Assembly (NCBI RefSeq): GCF_002117935.1
Contig: NZ_BDJE01000010.1
Location: 62,001-126,000, forward strand
DNA length: 64,000 nt
Reading direction: 5' to 3'
DNA from: Nocardioides sp. PD653-B2
GTDB taxonomy: Bacteria > Actinomycetota > Actinomycetes > Propionibacteriales > Nocardioidaceae
The translations under genes were made by a program, and so were the position numbers. A model generated the notes under the pieces. It was not told the origin of the DNA, did no database searches, and saw nothing but the letters and a program-made list of their open reading frames with translations. Positions 10,131-19,662 of the stretch are shown piece by piece (position 1 is the stretch's first letter; each line of letters opens with the position of its first letter).

Positions 10131-13100
10131 GCGGGCTCCGCCTCACGGAGCCGTTGGCTGATGACGGCCGAGACGCCGTCGCCGCGCATGGTCACGCCGT
10201 AGAGCGCGTCGCCCACCTCCATGGTCCGTTTCTGGTGGGTGATGACGAGCAGCTGGGAGTTCTCGCGGAGCTCCTCGTAGATCTCCAGCAGGCGGCCCAG
10301 GTTGGTGTCGTCGAGCGCCGCCTCGACCTCGTCGAGGATGTAGAACGGCGACGGGCGGGCCTTGAAGAGCGCCACCAGGAAGCAGACCGCGACCAGCGAG
10401 CGCTCACCACCGGAGAGCAGCGAGAGCCGTTTGACCTTCTTGCCCGCGGGGCGCGCCTCGACCTCGATGCCGGTGTTGAGCATGTCGTCGGGCTGGGTCA
10501 GCACCAGCTTGCCCTCGCCGCCGGGGAAGAGCCGGGTGAACGTCGAGTCGAACGCCGTGCTCACGTCGGCGAAGGCCTCGGTGAAGACCTGCTCGACGCG
10601 CTGGTCGACCTCGCGGACGATGTCGAGGAGGTCCTTGCGGGTCCTCTTGAGGTCCTCGAGCTGCTCGGTGAGGAACTTGTGCCGCTCCTCCATCGCCGAG
10701 AACTCCTCGAGCGCCAGCGGGTTGACCCGGCCGAGCATGGCCAGCTGCCGCTCGGCGGTGCGCAGCCGCTTCTGCTGCTCCTCGCGGACGAACGGCACCA
10801 GGACCGTCTCGGGCAGGTTGCCCTCCTCGTCCTCGTCCGTGGCGGGACTCTGCTGAATCGGTACGGGCTGGTCGGGGCCGTAGTCGGCGACCAGGGCGTC
10901 GGCGTCGAGGCCGAGCTCGTCGAGGGCGCGCTCCTCGAGCTGGTCGATGCGCATCCGCTGCTGGGTGCGGGCCATCTCGTCGCGGTGGACGGAGTTGACC
11001 AGCTCGTCGTGCTCGCGGCCCAGGTCGCGCAGTGCGGCGCGGACGTCGAGCAGGTCGCGCTCGCGGCCGCTGCGGGCGCGCTCGACCGCCGTACGGGCCT
11101 CGGCGGCGAGGTGGATGGACACCTCGAGGCGGGCGAGCACGTAGCCGACGGCGGCGCCCACGGCCTCCGCGGCGCGACCCTCGCGGATCAGCCGCTCGCG
11201 GCGCTCGGCGGCACGGGCACGGGCCTCGCGCTCCGCTCGGGCGGCGCGGACCAGGGAGTCCGCGCGGCCGTGCAGGGCCCGGGCGCGCTCCTCGGAGGTG
11301 CGCAGCGCCAGGCGGGAGTCCATCTCGGCCTGGCGGGCGGCGCGGGCCTCCTCGACCAGCCGCTCGCGGACGGAGGTGTCGGGCTCCTCGTCGGGCGCGT
11401 CCTCGGCCGACGCGAGGCGCGCCTCGAGGTCGGCCAGCCCGGCGACGGCCTCGGCGCGGGCGGCCTCGGCCTTCTCGATGGCCTGGGTGAGGCGGTCGGC
11501 CTCGCCGCGGGCGGCGCGGGCCTGGGAGCCGTACTGCCCGAGCTCCTCGGCGACCGCGGCCAGCGTGGCGTCGGACTCGTGCAGCTTGGCGAGCGCGACG
11601 TCGACGCGCTTCTGCGCCTCCAGCCGCTCGCTCTCCAGCCGGGACATGTCGAAGCCGAGGCGTTCGGAGGACGCGACGGCCTCGGCGAGCTGCTCGGTGG
11701 CCTCGTCGACCGCGGCCTGGACCTCGATGAGGCTCGGCTGCGCCGACGACCCGCCGGACGCGAAGTGGGCTCCGAGCACGTCACCCTCGCGGGTCACCGC
11801 GGTGACGTCGGCGAGGTCGGCCACGAGAGCACGCGCGGCGTCGAGGTCGTCGACCACGGCCACCTTGAACAGCAGCCGGTCGAGCGCCGGGCGCAGGGTG
11901 TCGGGGCACTCGATGACGTCGACGGCGTACGTCGCGTGGCTCGGCAGTCCGGGCCAGTCGCGAGCGGTCACCGCGCCGCCGCCCAGCAGCAGGCCGGCGC
12001 GGCCGAGGTCGTCGCCCTTGAGATGGCCGATCGCGCGCACGGCGGCGTCGGCATCGGTGACCGCCACGGCGTCGGCGGCCGAGCCGAGGGCACCTGCGAC
12101 GGCGGTCTCGTAGCCGCTGCGGACGGCGAGCAGCGCTGCCACGGAGCCCATCAGGCCGGAGACGGAGTCGGAGGCGGCGAGCAGGGCGCCCGCCCCGTCC
12201 TTGCGGTTGAGGCCCATCTCGAGGGCGTCCTTGCGGGCCGCGAGCGACGAGCGGTCGCGGTCGGCCTGGGTGGCCTCGTCACGGGCCTTGGCCAGCCGCT
12301 CCTCGATGTCGTCGAGGGCGCCGACGGCGGCCTCGTGCTCGGCGTCGAGGCCCTCCTCGCCGGCGTCGAGCCCGGCGACCTTCGTCTCGAGCGAGGTGAA
12401 GTCGCGCTGGGCGCGGTCGGCGCGGGCGACGGCCTCCTCGCGGGCCAGGCCGAGCCGGCCGACCTCGTCGTCGGCGGCGGCGGCCCGGGACTTGAGCGCG
12501 TTGACCTGGCCGTGCAGGCGGGCCAGGCCCTCGCGACGGTCGGCAGCGGCGCGCTGCAGTGCGGTGATCCGGCGCTCCTCCTCGGCCGCGGCCTCCTCGG
12601 AGGTACGGCGCGCGGTCACCGCCTGCTCGAGCGCGACCCGGTGGCCGTCGACCTCGGCGGCGATCTGCTGCTCCTGCACGCGGACCTGCTCCGCCTCGGC
12701 CTCGAGCTGCTCGGGGTCGCGGCCGGAGCGCGCCTCCTCGACGTCGGCCGTGCCGGCGGCGTTGCGGACCCGCTCGGCGGCCAGCGACTGGGTGCCGCGG
12801 AGCCGCTCGCGCAGCCCGGACAGGGCGAACCAGGTCTCCTGGGCCGCCGACAGGGCGGGGAGGTCCTCGCGCAGGGCCGCCTCGAGTGCGGCCTCCTGCT
12901 CGCGGGCGGTCTTGGTCTGGGCCTCCACCTGCTCGCGGCGCTCGACCAGGATCGACTCGTCGGCCATCTCCTGCTGGAGGGCCGTGCGGGCGGCGACCAG
13001 GTCGGCGGCGAGCAGCCGGGCCCGGGCGTCGCGCACGTCGGCCTGCACGCTCTGGGCCCTGCGGGCGACCTCGGCCTGGCGGCCGAGCGGCTTGAGCTGG

Positions 13101-13699
13101 CGGCGGATCTCGGTGAGCAGATCGTTGAGCCGGGTCAGGTTGCCCTCGGTCGAGTCGAGCTTGCGGAGCGCCTTCTCCTTGCGCTTGCGGTGCTTGAGGA
13201 CGCCGGCGGCCTCCTCGATGAAGCCGCGCCGGTCCTCGGGGGTCGCGTGCAGGATCGTGTCGAGCTGGCCCTGGCCGACGATCACGTGCATCTCGCGGCC
13301 GATGCCGGAGTCGGAGAGCAGCTCCTGGACGTCGAGCAGGCGACACGAGCTGCCGTTGATGGCGTACTCGGAGCCGCCGCTGCGGAACATGGTCCGGCTG
13401 ATCGTGACCTCGGCGTACTCGATCGGCAGCGCGCCGTCGGAGTTGTCGATGGTCAGCAGCACCTCGGCGCGGCCGAGCGGCGGACGCCCGGACGTGCCGG
13501 CGAAGATGACGTCGTCCATCTTGCCGCCGCGCAGCGACTTGGCGCTGGCCTCGCCCATCACCCAGGCGAGCGCGTCGACGACGTTCGACTTGCCGGAGCC
13601 GTTCGGCCCGACGATGCACGTGATGCCGGGCTCGAGCTGGAGCGTGGTCGACGAGGCGAAGGACTTGAACCCCTTCAGGGTCAGGCTCTTCAGGTACAA
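10127..13699 (-). CDS. smc: chromosome segregation ATPase SMC
   Basis: SMC forms the ring ATPase that, with ScpAB, compacts and separates chromosomes. The 1190 residues show the Walker A motif GPNGSGKSN (31-39). Two long Ala/Glu/Arg-rich coiled coils flank a hinge at roughly residues 500-650, and the C-terminal head has the signature LSLLSGGERSLVAV and Walker B PFYILDEVEAALDD. Length and order are normal. The start is TTG (MYLKSLTLKGFKSFA), the usual first residues of the family, since no ATG or GTG fits. The next gene overlaps its stop by four bases. Confidence 0.97.
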   Translation of the reverse strand: MYLKSLTLKGFKSFASSTTLQLEPGITCIVGPNGSGKSNVVDALAWVMGEASAKSLRGGKMDDVIFAGTSGRPPLGRAEVLLTIDNSDGALPIEYAEVTISRTMFRSGGSEYAINGSSCRLLDVQELLSDSGIGREMHVIVGQGQLDTILHATPEDRRGFIEEAAGVLKHRKRKEKALRKLDSTEGNLTRLNDLLTEIRRQLKPLGRQAEVARRAQSVQADVRDARARLLAADLVAARTALQQEMADESILVERREQVEAQTKTAREQEAALEAALREDLPALSAAQETWFALSGLRERLRGTQSLAAERVRNAAGTADVEEARSGRDPEQLEAEAEQVRVQEQQIAAEVDGHRVALEQAVTARRTSEEAAAEEERRITALQRAAADRREGLARLHGQVNALKSRAAAADDEVGRLGLAREEAVARADRAQRDFTSLETKVAGLDAGEEGLDAEHEAAVGALDDIEERLAKARDEATQADRDRSSLAARKDALEMGLNRKDGAGALLAASDSVSGLMGSVAALLAVRSGYETAVAGALGSAADAVAVTDADAAVRAIGHLKGDDLGRAGLLLGGGAVTARDWPGLPSHATYAVDVIECPDTLRPALDRLLFKVAVVDDLDAARALVADLADVTAVTREGDVLGAHFASGGSSAQPSLIEVQAAVDEATEQLAEAVASSERLGFDMSRLESERLEAQKRVDVALAKLHESDATLAAVAEELGQYGSQARAARGEADRLTQAIEKAEAARAEAVAGLADLEARLASAEDAPDEEPDTSVRERLVEEARAARQAEMDSRLALRTSEERARALHGRADSLVRAARAEREARARAAERRERLIREGRAAEAVGAAVGYVLARLEVSIHLAAEARTAVERARSGRERDLLDVRAALRDLGREHDELVNSVHRDEMARTQQRMRIDQLEERALDELGLDADALVADYGPDQPVPIQQSPATDEDEEGNLPETVLVPFVREEQQKRLRTAERQLAMLGRVNPLALEEFSAMEERHKFLTEQLEDLKRTRKDLLDIVREVDQRVEQVFTEAFADVSTAFDSTFTRLFPGGEGKLVLTQPDDMLNTGIEVEARPAGKKVKRLSLLSGGERSLVAVCFLVALFKARPSPFYILDEVEAALDDTNLGRLLEIYEELRENSQLLVITHQKRTMEVGDALYGVTMRGDGVSAVISQRLREAEPA

Positions 13700-13885
13700 C
13701 GCGGGGCTCCCAGCGGTCGGGTCGGGATCACTGACACGAAGGCTGCATCATCGCAGCCGGCCGTGGGGGGAGGCTCAGCGCGGCTCACATTACCGGGGAG
13801 CGCCCCCGTTGCGGGGAACCCCGGAGGCGGGTCTCGACGCGCGCCCGGGGGCCGACCCGGACCCGGGCCCGGCAGGTCCGACCCC

Positions 13886-13946
13886 GCGGTTTGGTCCCAA
13901 ACCGCACGTTTTCGGCGCCGAGACTTGCGGTTTGGGACCAAACCGC
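13886..13946. repeat. paired hairpins, likely terminator of the MFS gene
   Basis: GCGGTTTGGTCCCAAACCGC (13886-13905) and its exact reverse complement (13927-13946) face each other across 21 bp. Each copy also folds alone, with 9-bp arms around two bases. Beside the second copy lies TTTTTT at 13952-13957. The pair lies just downstream of the minus-strand transporter. The 274-bp gap between smc and the transporter holds this element, G/C-rich sequence and no gene I can support. Confidence 0.6.
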
Positions 13947-13973
13947 AAACCTTTTTTGTCTGACAATCCCCCG

Positions 13974-15218
13974 CTACGCCGACGCCGGGGCGGCGTCGTC
14001 GGCGTGCGCGATGTGGGAGAGCTGCCCCCAGATGAGCACCACGAAGATCGCCGAGCCGACGAACGCGAACCAGAAGGGCGCGGTCACACCCCAGTGCTGG
14101 GCCAGCAGGCCGCCGATGCCGGAGCCGACGACCAGGCCACCGAAGACGCCGACCAGGTTCACGCTGCCGACGCGGCCCTGCAGCTCGGTCGGCACCGCCC
14201 GCTGGCGGACCGTGATCGAGGTCGTCCCCCAGATGAACGCGTGCGCGCCGAAGACGAAGAAGATGCACATCGCCACCCACGGCGTCGTGGTGAGCGCGAG
14301 CGCGAGGTGCGTGATCGTCTCGAAGACCAGCCCGATCCGCATGATGTCGCCCAGGCTGATCCGGCGGGTGATCCAGCCGTACGACAGGGTGCCGACCAGC
14401 CCGCCGACGGCCGAGACCGTGGTCAGCAGGCCGAAGCCGAGCGGGCCCATGCCCAGCCGCTGGGTGGCGTAGAGGACGAGGATCGACCACGCCGCGCCGA
14501 AGGTGATGTTGAAGACGAAGATCGTCAGCACCAGCGTGCGTACGGCGGCGTGGTGGAGCACCCACCGGAACGCCTCGGCGATGTCGTGGCGGAGGTAGGT
14601 GCGCTCGCCGTGGCCGCGTCCGTGCGGCGGGAGCACGATCCGCGAGGCGAGCACCGCTCCCATCGCGACGACCACCGCCTGGGTCACGAACGGCATGGCG
14701 TGGCCGGCCGCGAAGAGCGCGGCGCCGATGGGCGGCCCGGCGAGCTGGTTGACGGTGATGAAGCCGGTCGTGAGGCGGGAGTTGGCGACGGCCAGGTCGT
14801 CGCGGTGGACCAGCATCGGCAGCAGCGTGCTGGAGGTGTTGTCGGCGAACACCTCGGCCGTCCCCAGCAGGAACATCGCGAGCAGCACCAGCGCGATCGA
14901 CACCACGTCGGTCGCGATCGAGACCGTCAGCAGCACCAGGACCAGGGCGCGCAGCAGGTCGACGGTCACCACGATCGCCTTGCGGTTCAGCCGGTCGGCG
15001 AGCGCGCCGGCGTACAGCCCGAACACCAGCGGCGGCAGCCACTGCAGGAGCGCGGCGAGCGCCACGAAGAACGGGTCGTGGGTCTGCGAGGCGACCAGCA
15101 GCGGGCCGGCGGCGAGCGAGATCCCGTCGCCGAGGTTGGAGACCCAGGACGACGCGAGCAGCCAGCGGAAGCCGGTGCCGAAACGGCGCGGCGCGACTGT
15201 CTCGAGGATCCGGCTCAC
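13974..15218 (-). CDS. MFS transporter, probable drug or siderophore exporter
   Basis: A 414-residue polytopic membrane protein of the major facilitator superfamily with about 12 hydrophobic segments. The MFS motif between helices 2 and 3 reads GLYAGALADRLNRKA, and EVFADNTSSTLLPMLV and QRAVPTELQGRVGSV are typical of the enterobactin/macrolide exporter branch (MFS_3). It should use the proton gradient to export small compounds; the substrate is unknown. The start is GTG. It is a single-gene unit on the minus strand, with paired hairpins downstream. Confidence 0.8.
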   Translation of the reverse strand: MSRILETVAPRRFGTGFRWLLASSWVSNLGDGISLAAGPLLVASQTHDPFFVALAALLQWLPPLVFGLYAGALADRLNRKAIVVTVDLLRALVLVLLTVSIATDVVSIALVLLAMFLLGTAEVFADNTSSTLLPMLVHRDDLAVANSRLTTGFITVNQLAGPPIGAALFAAGHAMPFVTQAVVVAMGAVLASRIVLPPHGRGHGERTYLRHDIAEAFRWVLHHAAVRTLVLTIFVFNITFGAAWSILVLYATQRLGMGPLGFGLLTTVSAVGGLVGTLSYGWITRRISLGDIMRIGLVFETITHLALALTTTPWVAMCIFFVFGAHAFIWGTTSITVRQRAVPTELQGRVGSVNLVGVFGGLVVGSGIGGLLAQHWGVTAPFWFAFVGSAIFVVLIWGQLSHIAHADDAAPASA

Positions 15219-15262
15219 AAGAGCCTGACGCTAGTCGTCGCCGCCCCCCGGCGGCACCGGAT

Positions 15263-16741
15263 TTACGGTGCGGGGCGCACCCGCCGGCGCAGGGCGATCG
15301 CGAAGGCCATGGCTCCCCCGACCAGGCCGACCGGGACGACGCCGTCGGACACCCGGTCGCCCAGGCTCCGCGACGGCGAGGCCTCGGTCGACGGCAACGC
15401 GCCGATCCCGTCACCGGGGACGTCGACGGCGTAGACGTCGAGGCCGCGGACCAGGTCGATCGCGTAGAGGACGTTGGTCTTCTCGCCGGTCTGGCGTCCG
15501 CGGGCGTCGTACGCAGGCACCCACAGGTCGTCCCACACCTCGGAGCCCGGCCACAGCGCGTGCCCGTAGGGCTCGAGGTGACGCGGGTCCCGGGCGTCGA
15601 TCAGCTGCGTGCCACCGCCGTAGAAGCCGACCGCGACGATGCCGTCGCCGTGGTCGTCGAACCAGTGCGAGGAGCAGAAGGCGCCCTGCGGCAGCGGGAA
15701 GCTGCCGAGGTCGGCGAGCTCGACCTTGTCGAGCGGGATGATCGCCGACTTCGTGCCGTCCAGCCGCTTGACCCACCAGGTCTGGAACGACCCGGCCTGG
15801 GCGCAGTCGGTCTGCTCGTAGTCCTCCTCGGTCACGAGGAGCACGTTGCCGTGCGCGAACGACGGGCTGCTGCGCGGCTTGAACGCGGCGGCGTTGGGCC
15901 GCCACGAGTTGTGCAGGATGAAGTCGTTCCAACCCGGGTGCTTCGGGTCGGCGCCCCGGCCCGCCTTGCCGGTGGTGGTGATCAGGCGCGGCTTCGCGGG
16001 CTTGGAGGTGTCCCACATGGAGGCGCCGCCCCAGCCCGTGTGGGTGCCGATGCCGGCTGCGTCGAAGTTCCACTTGTGGCCGGCGGTCGGTGACGGGAAC
16101 GGCTGGACCCCGGCCTCGCCGCGCACGGCGTCGACCTCGTGCGGGCGGGCCAGGTTGCGCAGGTCGAAGACCGAGAAGTGCCCGTCCTCGCCGGCGGAGT
16201 AGGCGTAGGTGCAGTTCGCCTGGTCGACGCAGGCGACGGTGTGGGTGCTGGTGGTGCCGGGCGCGCGGGACAGGATCGTCGGCGCGGTCGGGTCGGTGAC
16301 GTCGACGACGACGAGCTCCCCGCCGCCGACGTTGGCGTGCTGGACGTCGCCGGGCGACGCCTGGACCGAGTCGATCCCGATCAGCGCGAACCGGCGTACG
16401 CCGTCGCGCGTGCGCCGCTCACCGCAGTTCATCGCCTCGTTCTCGAACTGGGCGCTCGGCAGGACCCCGACGACCTCGGGGTGGGCCGCGTCGCCGACGT
16501 CCCACACGCGCACCGAGTCGAGCCCGCTGGTGACCAGGACCGGCGCGGTCTGCATGAAGCAGCCGGAGATGCCGACCTGCGAGGGGTACGAGCCGAGGTG
16601 CGCGACGTTGGCGCTGGCGAGCACGCCGCCGAGCGGGTTCTCGTCCTCAGCAGAGGCGGAACCGGACCCGAGGCCGAGGGCCAGGGTCGCGATGGACAGC
16701 GCCGCGACGATGCGGGCCGAGGTGACGGCGAGCGATCTCAT
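15263..16741 (-). CDS. secreted LVIVD-repeat beta-propeller protein, membrane-anchored
   Basis: A 492-residue exported protein. It has a Sec signal peptide (MRSLAVTSARIVAALS onward, cleaved after ASA near residue 31). Repeated blade motifs follow, such as DSVRVWDVGDAAHPEVVGV, GELVVVDVTDPTAP, HFSVFDLRNLARP and TQLIDARDPRHLEPYG, as in LVIVD repeat proteins. A C-terminal hydrophobic segment ends in RRRVRPAP, a tail that could anchor it in the membrane with the propeller outside. At least eight cysteines lie in the exported part and may form disulfides. No catalytic motif is evident. The function is unknown; binding or scaffolding at the cell surface is a guess. Confidence 0.75.
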   Translation of the reverse strand: MRSLAVTSARIVAALSIATLALGLGSGSASAEDENPLGGVLASANVAHLGSYPSQVGISGCFMQTAPVLVTSGLDSVRVWDVGDAAHPEVVGVLPSAQFENEAMNCGERRTRDGVRRFALIGIDSVQASPGDVQHANVGGGELVVVDVTDPTAPTILSRAPGTTSTHTVACVDQANCTYAYSAGEDGHFSVFDLRNLARPHEVDAVRGEAGVQPFPSPTAGHKWNFDAAGIGTHTGWGGASMWDTSKPAKPRLITTTGKAGRGADPKHPGWNDFILHNSWRPNAAAFKPRSSPSFAHGNVLLVTEEDYEQTDCAQAGSFQTWWVKRLDGTKSAIIPLDKVELADLGSFPLPQGAFCSSHWFDDHGDGIVAVGFYGGGTQLIDARDPRHLEPYGHALWPGSEVWDDLWVPAYDARGRQTGEKTNVLYAIDLVRGLDVYAVDVPGDGIGALPSTEASPSRSLGDRVSDGVVPVGLVGGAMAFAIALRRRVRPAP

Positions 16742-16779
16742 GACGGCTCAACGACGGGGCGTCGTCGCCGTCACGGAGG

Positions 16780-16989
16780 TCAGGCTGGCTGCATCTCCTG
16801 CATCGATGCGTTCTCGAGGTCGAGCATGGAGACGGCCTGGGCGGCGGTCAGCTTGTCGTTCTCCTCGGTGAGGCGGAGCACCAGCGCTTCGAGCTCGTGC
16901 ACGCGCGAGCGCAGCCGGTCGTTCTCGGCCACGAGTCGGGCGGGGGTCCGCAGGTCGCTGTTCATGTATCCGATCAGCGCCTTGGCCAT
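16780..16989 (-). CDS. small coiled-coil protein
   Basis: A 69-residue protein starting MAKALIGYMNSDLRTPARLV. A heptad-like helix follows, RLRSRVHELEALVLRLTEEND, which predicts a short coiled coil. From memory, similar short proteins with this N terminus are conserved in Nocardioides and relatives, but I cannot name a characterised one. GGAGG occurs about 10 bases upstream of the ATG. A longer reading frame extends into non-coding sequence and was rejected. It lies between mutM and the beta-propeller gene on the same strand. Function unknown. Confidence 0.65.
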   Translation of the reverse strand: MAKALIGYMNSDLRTPARLVAENDRLRSRVHELEALVLRLTEENDKLTAAQAVSMLDLENASMQEMQPA

Positions 16990-17066
16990 GGATGAGCCTC
17001 CGGGGGTTGGGGGGTCGGGCCACAAGGGTGGACCGTCTTCAAGAGTCCCACCCGAGGCCGCACGGG

Positions 17067-18029
17067 TCAATCCGCGACGGGCAAAGTCCGAGCGCGGGAA
17101 CCGAGCGTGCGGGGTCCCCGCTCGGTCGGGGTGACCCGCCGCTTCCGCGGCGCCGGCTGGCAGACCGGGCAGAAGTACGACGAGCGGTTCATGAAGGCGA
17201 TCCGCCGGATCGGGGCGCCGCACCGCTCGCACGGCTCGCCCTCGCGCCCGTAGGCGAGCAGGGAACGGTCGAAGTAGCCCGACTGCCCGTTGACGTTGAC
17301 GTACAGCGCGTCGAAGGACGTGCCGCCCTCGCCGAGGGCCGCGACCATCACCTCGCGGGCGTGCCGGAGCAGCTCGCGCACCTGGGTGGCGGTCAGCCGC
17401 TCCCCCGGCCGGTCGCCGTGGACCTGCGCACGCCAGAGCGCCTCGTCGGCGTAGATGTTGCCGACGCCCGAGATCAGGTTCTGGTCGAGCAGCTGGCGCT
17501 TCACCCCCGAGCTGCGCTTGCGGACCTTGCGGACGAACGCGTCGTCGTCGAACTCCGGGTCGAGCGGGTCGCGGGCGATGTGCGCGATCTCGGACGGCAG
17601 CTCGGCACCGCCGGCGGAGACCGACAGGCCGCCGAACATCCGCTGGTCGACGAAGCGCATCTCCATGTCCTGAGTGGGTGAGGGACGAGCCGTATCGAAG
17701 GGGCGTCCCTCGTCGGCGCCCTCGAGGGAGAAGCGGACGCGCAGGTGCCGCTCGTCGGGAGCGGCGGCCGGCTGCACCAGGATTTGGCCGCTCATCCCGA
17801 GGTGGCCCAGCAGGGCGTCGCCGCTGTCGAGCGGCAGCCAGAGGTACTTCCCGCGCCGGCGGGCCGCCTCGATGCGGCGGCCGGTCAGCACCTCCACGAA
17901 ACCCAGGGGACCGCGCAGGTCACGGCGGACGGGCCGCGGGTGCAGCACGTCGACCCGGGTGATGGTCGCACCCACGACGTGGCGCTCCAGCCCGGCGCGG
18001 ACGACCTCGACCTCGGGGAGCTCAGGCAA
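17067..18029 (-). CDS. mutM: formamidopyrimidine-DNA glycosylase MutM (Fpg)
   Basis: MutM removes 8-oxoguanine and formamidopyrimidines from DNA and nicks the site. The 320 residues start with the catalytic PELPEVE (Pro2, Glu3). GHLGMSGQ, the helix-two-turn-helix segment [16 protein letters not shown] and the zinc finger CERCGAP...CPVC follow. It is about 30 residues longer than usual. Part of the excess is a polar stretch near residues 104-121, between the beta strand [10 protein letters not shown] and [13 protein letters not shown], where relatives have only a short turn. That stretch is encoded by a palindromic DNA segment (listed separately). The rest is a basic tail after the finger. It follows rnc by 11 bp. 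Confidence 0.95.
   Translation of the reverse strand: MPELPEVEVVRAGLERHVVGATITRVDVLHPRPVRRDLRGPLGFVEVLTGRRIEAARRRGKYLWLPLDSGDALLGHLGMSGQILVQPAAAPDERHLRVRFSLEGADEGRPFDTARPSPTQDMEMRFVDQRMFGGLSVSAGGAELPSEIAHIARDPLDPEFDDDAFVRKVRKRSSGVKRQLLDQNLISGVGNIYADEALWRAQVHGDRPGERLTATQVRELLRHAREVMVAALGEGGTSFDALYVNVNGQSGYFDRSLLAYGREGEPCERCGAPIRRIAFMNRSSYFCPVCQPAPRKRRVTPTERGPRTLGSRARTLPVAD
17667..17717 (-). repeat. palindromic segment in frame inside mutM
   Basis: These 51 bp encode the extra stretch [17 protein letters not shown]. The DNA has inverted arms GAGGGACG (17680-17687) and CGTCCCTC (17704-17711) around 16 nt that include CGTATCGAAG. The TATCGA core resembles the intergenic element after the PLP-enzyme gene. 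It looks like a dispersed palindrome that landed in frame without breaking the enzyme, placed in a loop between two beta strands. The origin is an inference. Confidence 0.45.
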
Positions 18030-18040
18030 CGGCCCGGCCC

Positions 18041-18844
18041 TCAGTGCTTGCGGAAGGCGATCTCGGCGACCACGCCGATGGCGGGGTCCTCGACACCGAG
18101 GCGGGTGGCGATCTCGCCGTACGCCGTCTCCGCGGCGGCCTGCTCGGCCTCCTTCTTGGAGCGGCCGACACCGTTGCCGTAGAGGGCGTCACCCACCCGC
18201 ACCTGGGCGGTGAAGGTCTTCTGGTGGTCGGGGCCGTCGTCCTCGATGACGTACTCGGGGACGCCGAGGCCGTGCTCGGCGGACAGCTCCTGGAGCGAGG
18301 TCTTCCAGTCGAGCCCGGCCCCGAGGGCCGAGGCGGCCTCGATGAGCGGGTCGAAGAGGCGGTGCACGACGACCGCGGAGGTCTGGAAGCCACCGCCGGA
18401 CAGGTGCACGGCGCCGATGACGGCCTCGACGGTGTCGGACAGGATCGACGCCTTGTGGCGCCCGCCGGTCGACTCCTCGCCGCGGCCGAGCTTCACGTGG
18501 TCGCCGACGCCGATGGTGCGACCCACCTCGGCCAGCGCCCGGGCGTTGACCACCGCGGCGCGGAGCTTGGCCAGCCGGCCCTCGGAGAGGTCCGGGTGGG
18601 TCAGGTAGAGGGTCTCGGTGACGACCACGCCGAGAACGGAGTCACCGAGGAACTCGAGACGCTCGTTGGTCGGCAGCCCACCGTTCTCGTAGGCGAACGA
18701 CCGGTGCGTCAGGGCGCGCTCGAGGAGCTCGGGTTCCAGGATCGGATCCCCGAGCGCGGCGCGCAGTTCCGGGTAGTTGGTCAGCGGACCGGGTGTGGTC
18801 AGAGGACCTGACGACGGTCGGCGCGCGCACCGTACTGACCGCAC
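18041..18844 (-). CDS. rnc: ribonuclease III
   Basis: RNase III cleaves double-stranded RNA, including rRNA precursors. The signature [18 protein letters not shown] and downstream acidic residues form the catalytic site, and the double-stranded RNA-binding domain ([14 protein letters not shown] to [14 protein letters not shown]) completes it. The start is uncertain. The nearest standard codon is GTG 18844, which overlaps rpmF by 46 bases and has no ribosome site. Homologues should begin about ten residues before LGDPI, where only CTG codons exist: CTG 18784 ([12 protein letters not shown]), or CTG 18802, which overlaps the rpmF TGA as CTGA. I list the GTG and favour CTG as a serious alternative. 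Confidence 0.9.
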   Translation of the reverse strand: MRSVRCARRPSSGPLTTPGPLTNYPELRAALGDPILEPELLERALTHRSFAYENGGLPTNERLEFLGDSVLGVVVTETLYLTHPDLSEGRLAKLRAAVVNARALAEVGRTIGVGDHVKLGRGEESTGGRHKASILSDTVEAVIGAVHLSGGGFQTSAVVVHRLFDPLIEAASALGAGLDWKTSLQELSAEHGLGVPEYVIEDDGPDHQKTFTAQVRVGDALYGNGVGRSKKEAEQAAAETAYGEIATRLGVEDPAIGVVAEIAFRKH

Positions 18845-18984
18845 GTACCGCACGCACGGTGCGGCAGGTGCTTGGCACCGCAGGCGGGGTTCGCGCAGGT
18901 CACCAGGGTCGGGGCGACGGCCTTCCAGGCCGAACGACGGTGACGGGTGTTGCTGCGCGACATCTTCCGCTTCGGGACAGCCAC
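18799..18984 (-). CDS. rpmF: 50S ribosomal protein L32
   Basis: A 61-residue ribosomal protein of the large subunit. The start [21 protein letters not shown] is the L32 hallmark. The zinc ribbon is intact as CANPAC with CGTC, the zinc-binding (C+) form. It lies between yceD and rnc, a widespread order (yceD-rpmF) linked to rRNA synthesis and lipid genes. 45 bp separate it from yceD. The end overlaps the likely rnc start region. Confidence 0.97.
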   Translation of the reverse strand: MAVPKRKMSRSNTRHRRSAWKAVAPTLVTCANPACGAKHLPHRACGTCGQYGARADRRQVL

Positions 18985-19029
18985 TGTTTTCTCCTCTACC
19001 GGGACCGGGGATCCGGCCGTACCTGTGGA

Positions 19030-19554
19030 CTACTCGGGTGCTTCGGGGTCTTGCTTGAGCTCGGCCAGCCCCGCCCAACGCGGGTCGATCGGCTCCTCGT
19101 GCGTGTGGTCGGGGTCGTCGGCCAGGCGTGCACCACACTCGATGCACAGTCCCGGACAGTCGTCCTCGCACAGTGGCTGGAACGGCAGTGCGAGCACCAC
19201 CGCGTCCCGCAGCAGGGGCTCGAGGTCGACCAGGTCTCCCTCGAGCGTGCTGACCTCGTCGTCCTCGTCGTGGGGGGTCTGGTGCTCGGTGTAGACGAAC
19301 AGCTCCTGGAACCGGGCCTCGATCTCGTCGTGGATCGGCTCCAGGCACCGCACGCACTCGCCGTCGAGCCCGGCCTGCGCCGTACCCGTGACCAGAACCC
19401 CCTCCATGACCGCTTCCAGCCGCAGATCGAGTTCGACCGGCGAGCCTTCCGGGACACGGAGGACTTCGATGCCCAGATCTGCCGGTGCCGGAACCGTCAG
19501 TGTCACCTGTCGCTGGGACCCCGGGCGGCGGCCGAGCTCGCGGGTGTCGAGCAC
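19030..19554 (-). CDS. yceD: YceD family (DUF177) protein
   Basis: A 174-residue YceD/DUF177 protein. Homologues lie upstream of rpmF and are implicated in 23S rRNA accumulation. The start [12 protein letters not shown], the cysteine pair CVRC and the later pair CPGLCIEC with PRWAGL near the end are characteristic; the cysteines suggest a metal site. GTG 19554 gives the conserved N terminus. The tail [15 protein letters not shown] is the usual family ending. It is likely co-transcribed with rpmF. Confidence 0.9.
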   Translation of the reverse strand: MLDTRELGRRPGSQRQVTLTVPAPADLGIEVLRVPEGSPVELDLRLEAVMEGVLVTGTAQAGLDGECVRCLEPIHDEIEARFQELFVYTEHQTPHDEDDEVSTLEGDLVDLEPLLRDAVVLALPFQPLCEDDCPGLCIECGARLADDPDHTHEEPIDPRWAGLAELKQDPEAPE

Positions 19555-19662
19555 GAGCGGCGCTCTCGGGTCCAGGCTGCTCAGGTTTCTACTTCCACTT
19601 CAGGCACAAACAGATCAGCGAGAAGCGTACCGGCGCGGGACCGGCGGGACCAAATGGCAGGG

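Noticed and set aside
10154..13963. 1269-codon plus-strand open frame opposite smc
   Set aside because: It is antisense to a clear smc gene, has the low-complexity Gly/Leu/Glu composition of high-GC shadow frames, and shows no family motif.
18642..18878. Alternative 78-codon frame across the rpmF-rnc junction
   Set aside because: It lies in a different frame from both genes and has shadow-like composition; it does not explain the rnc start.
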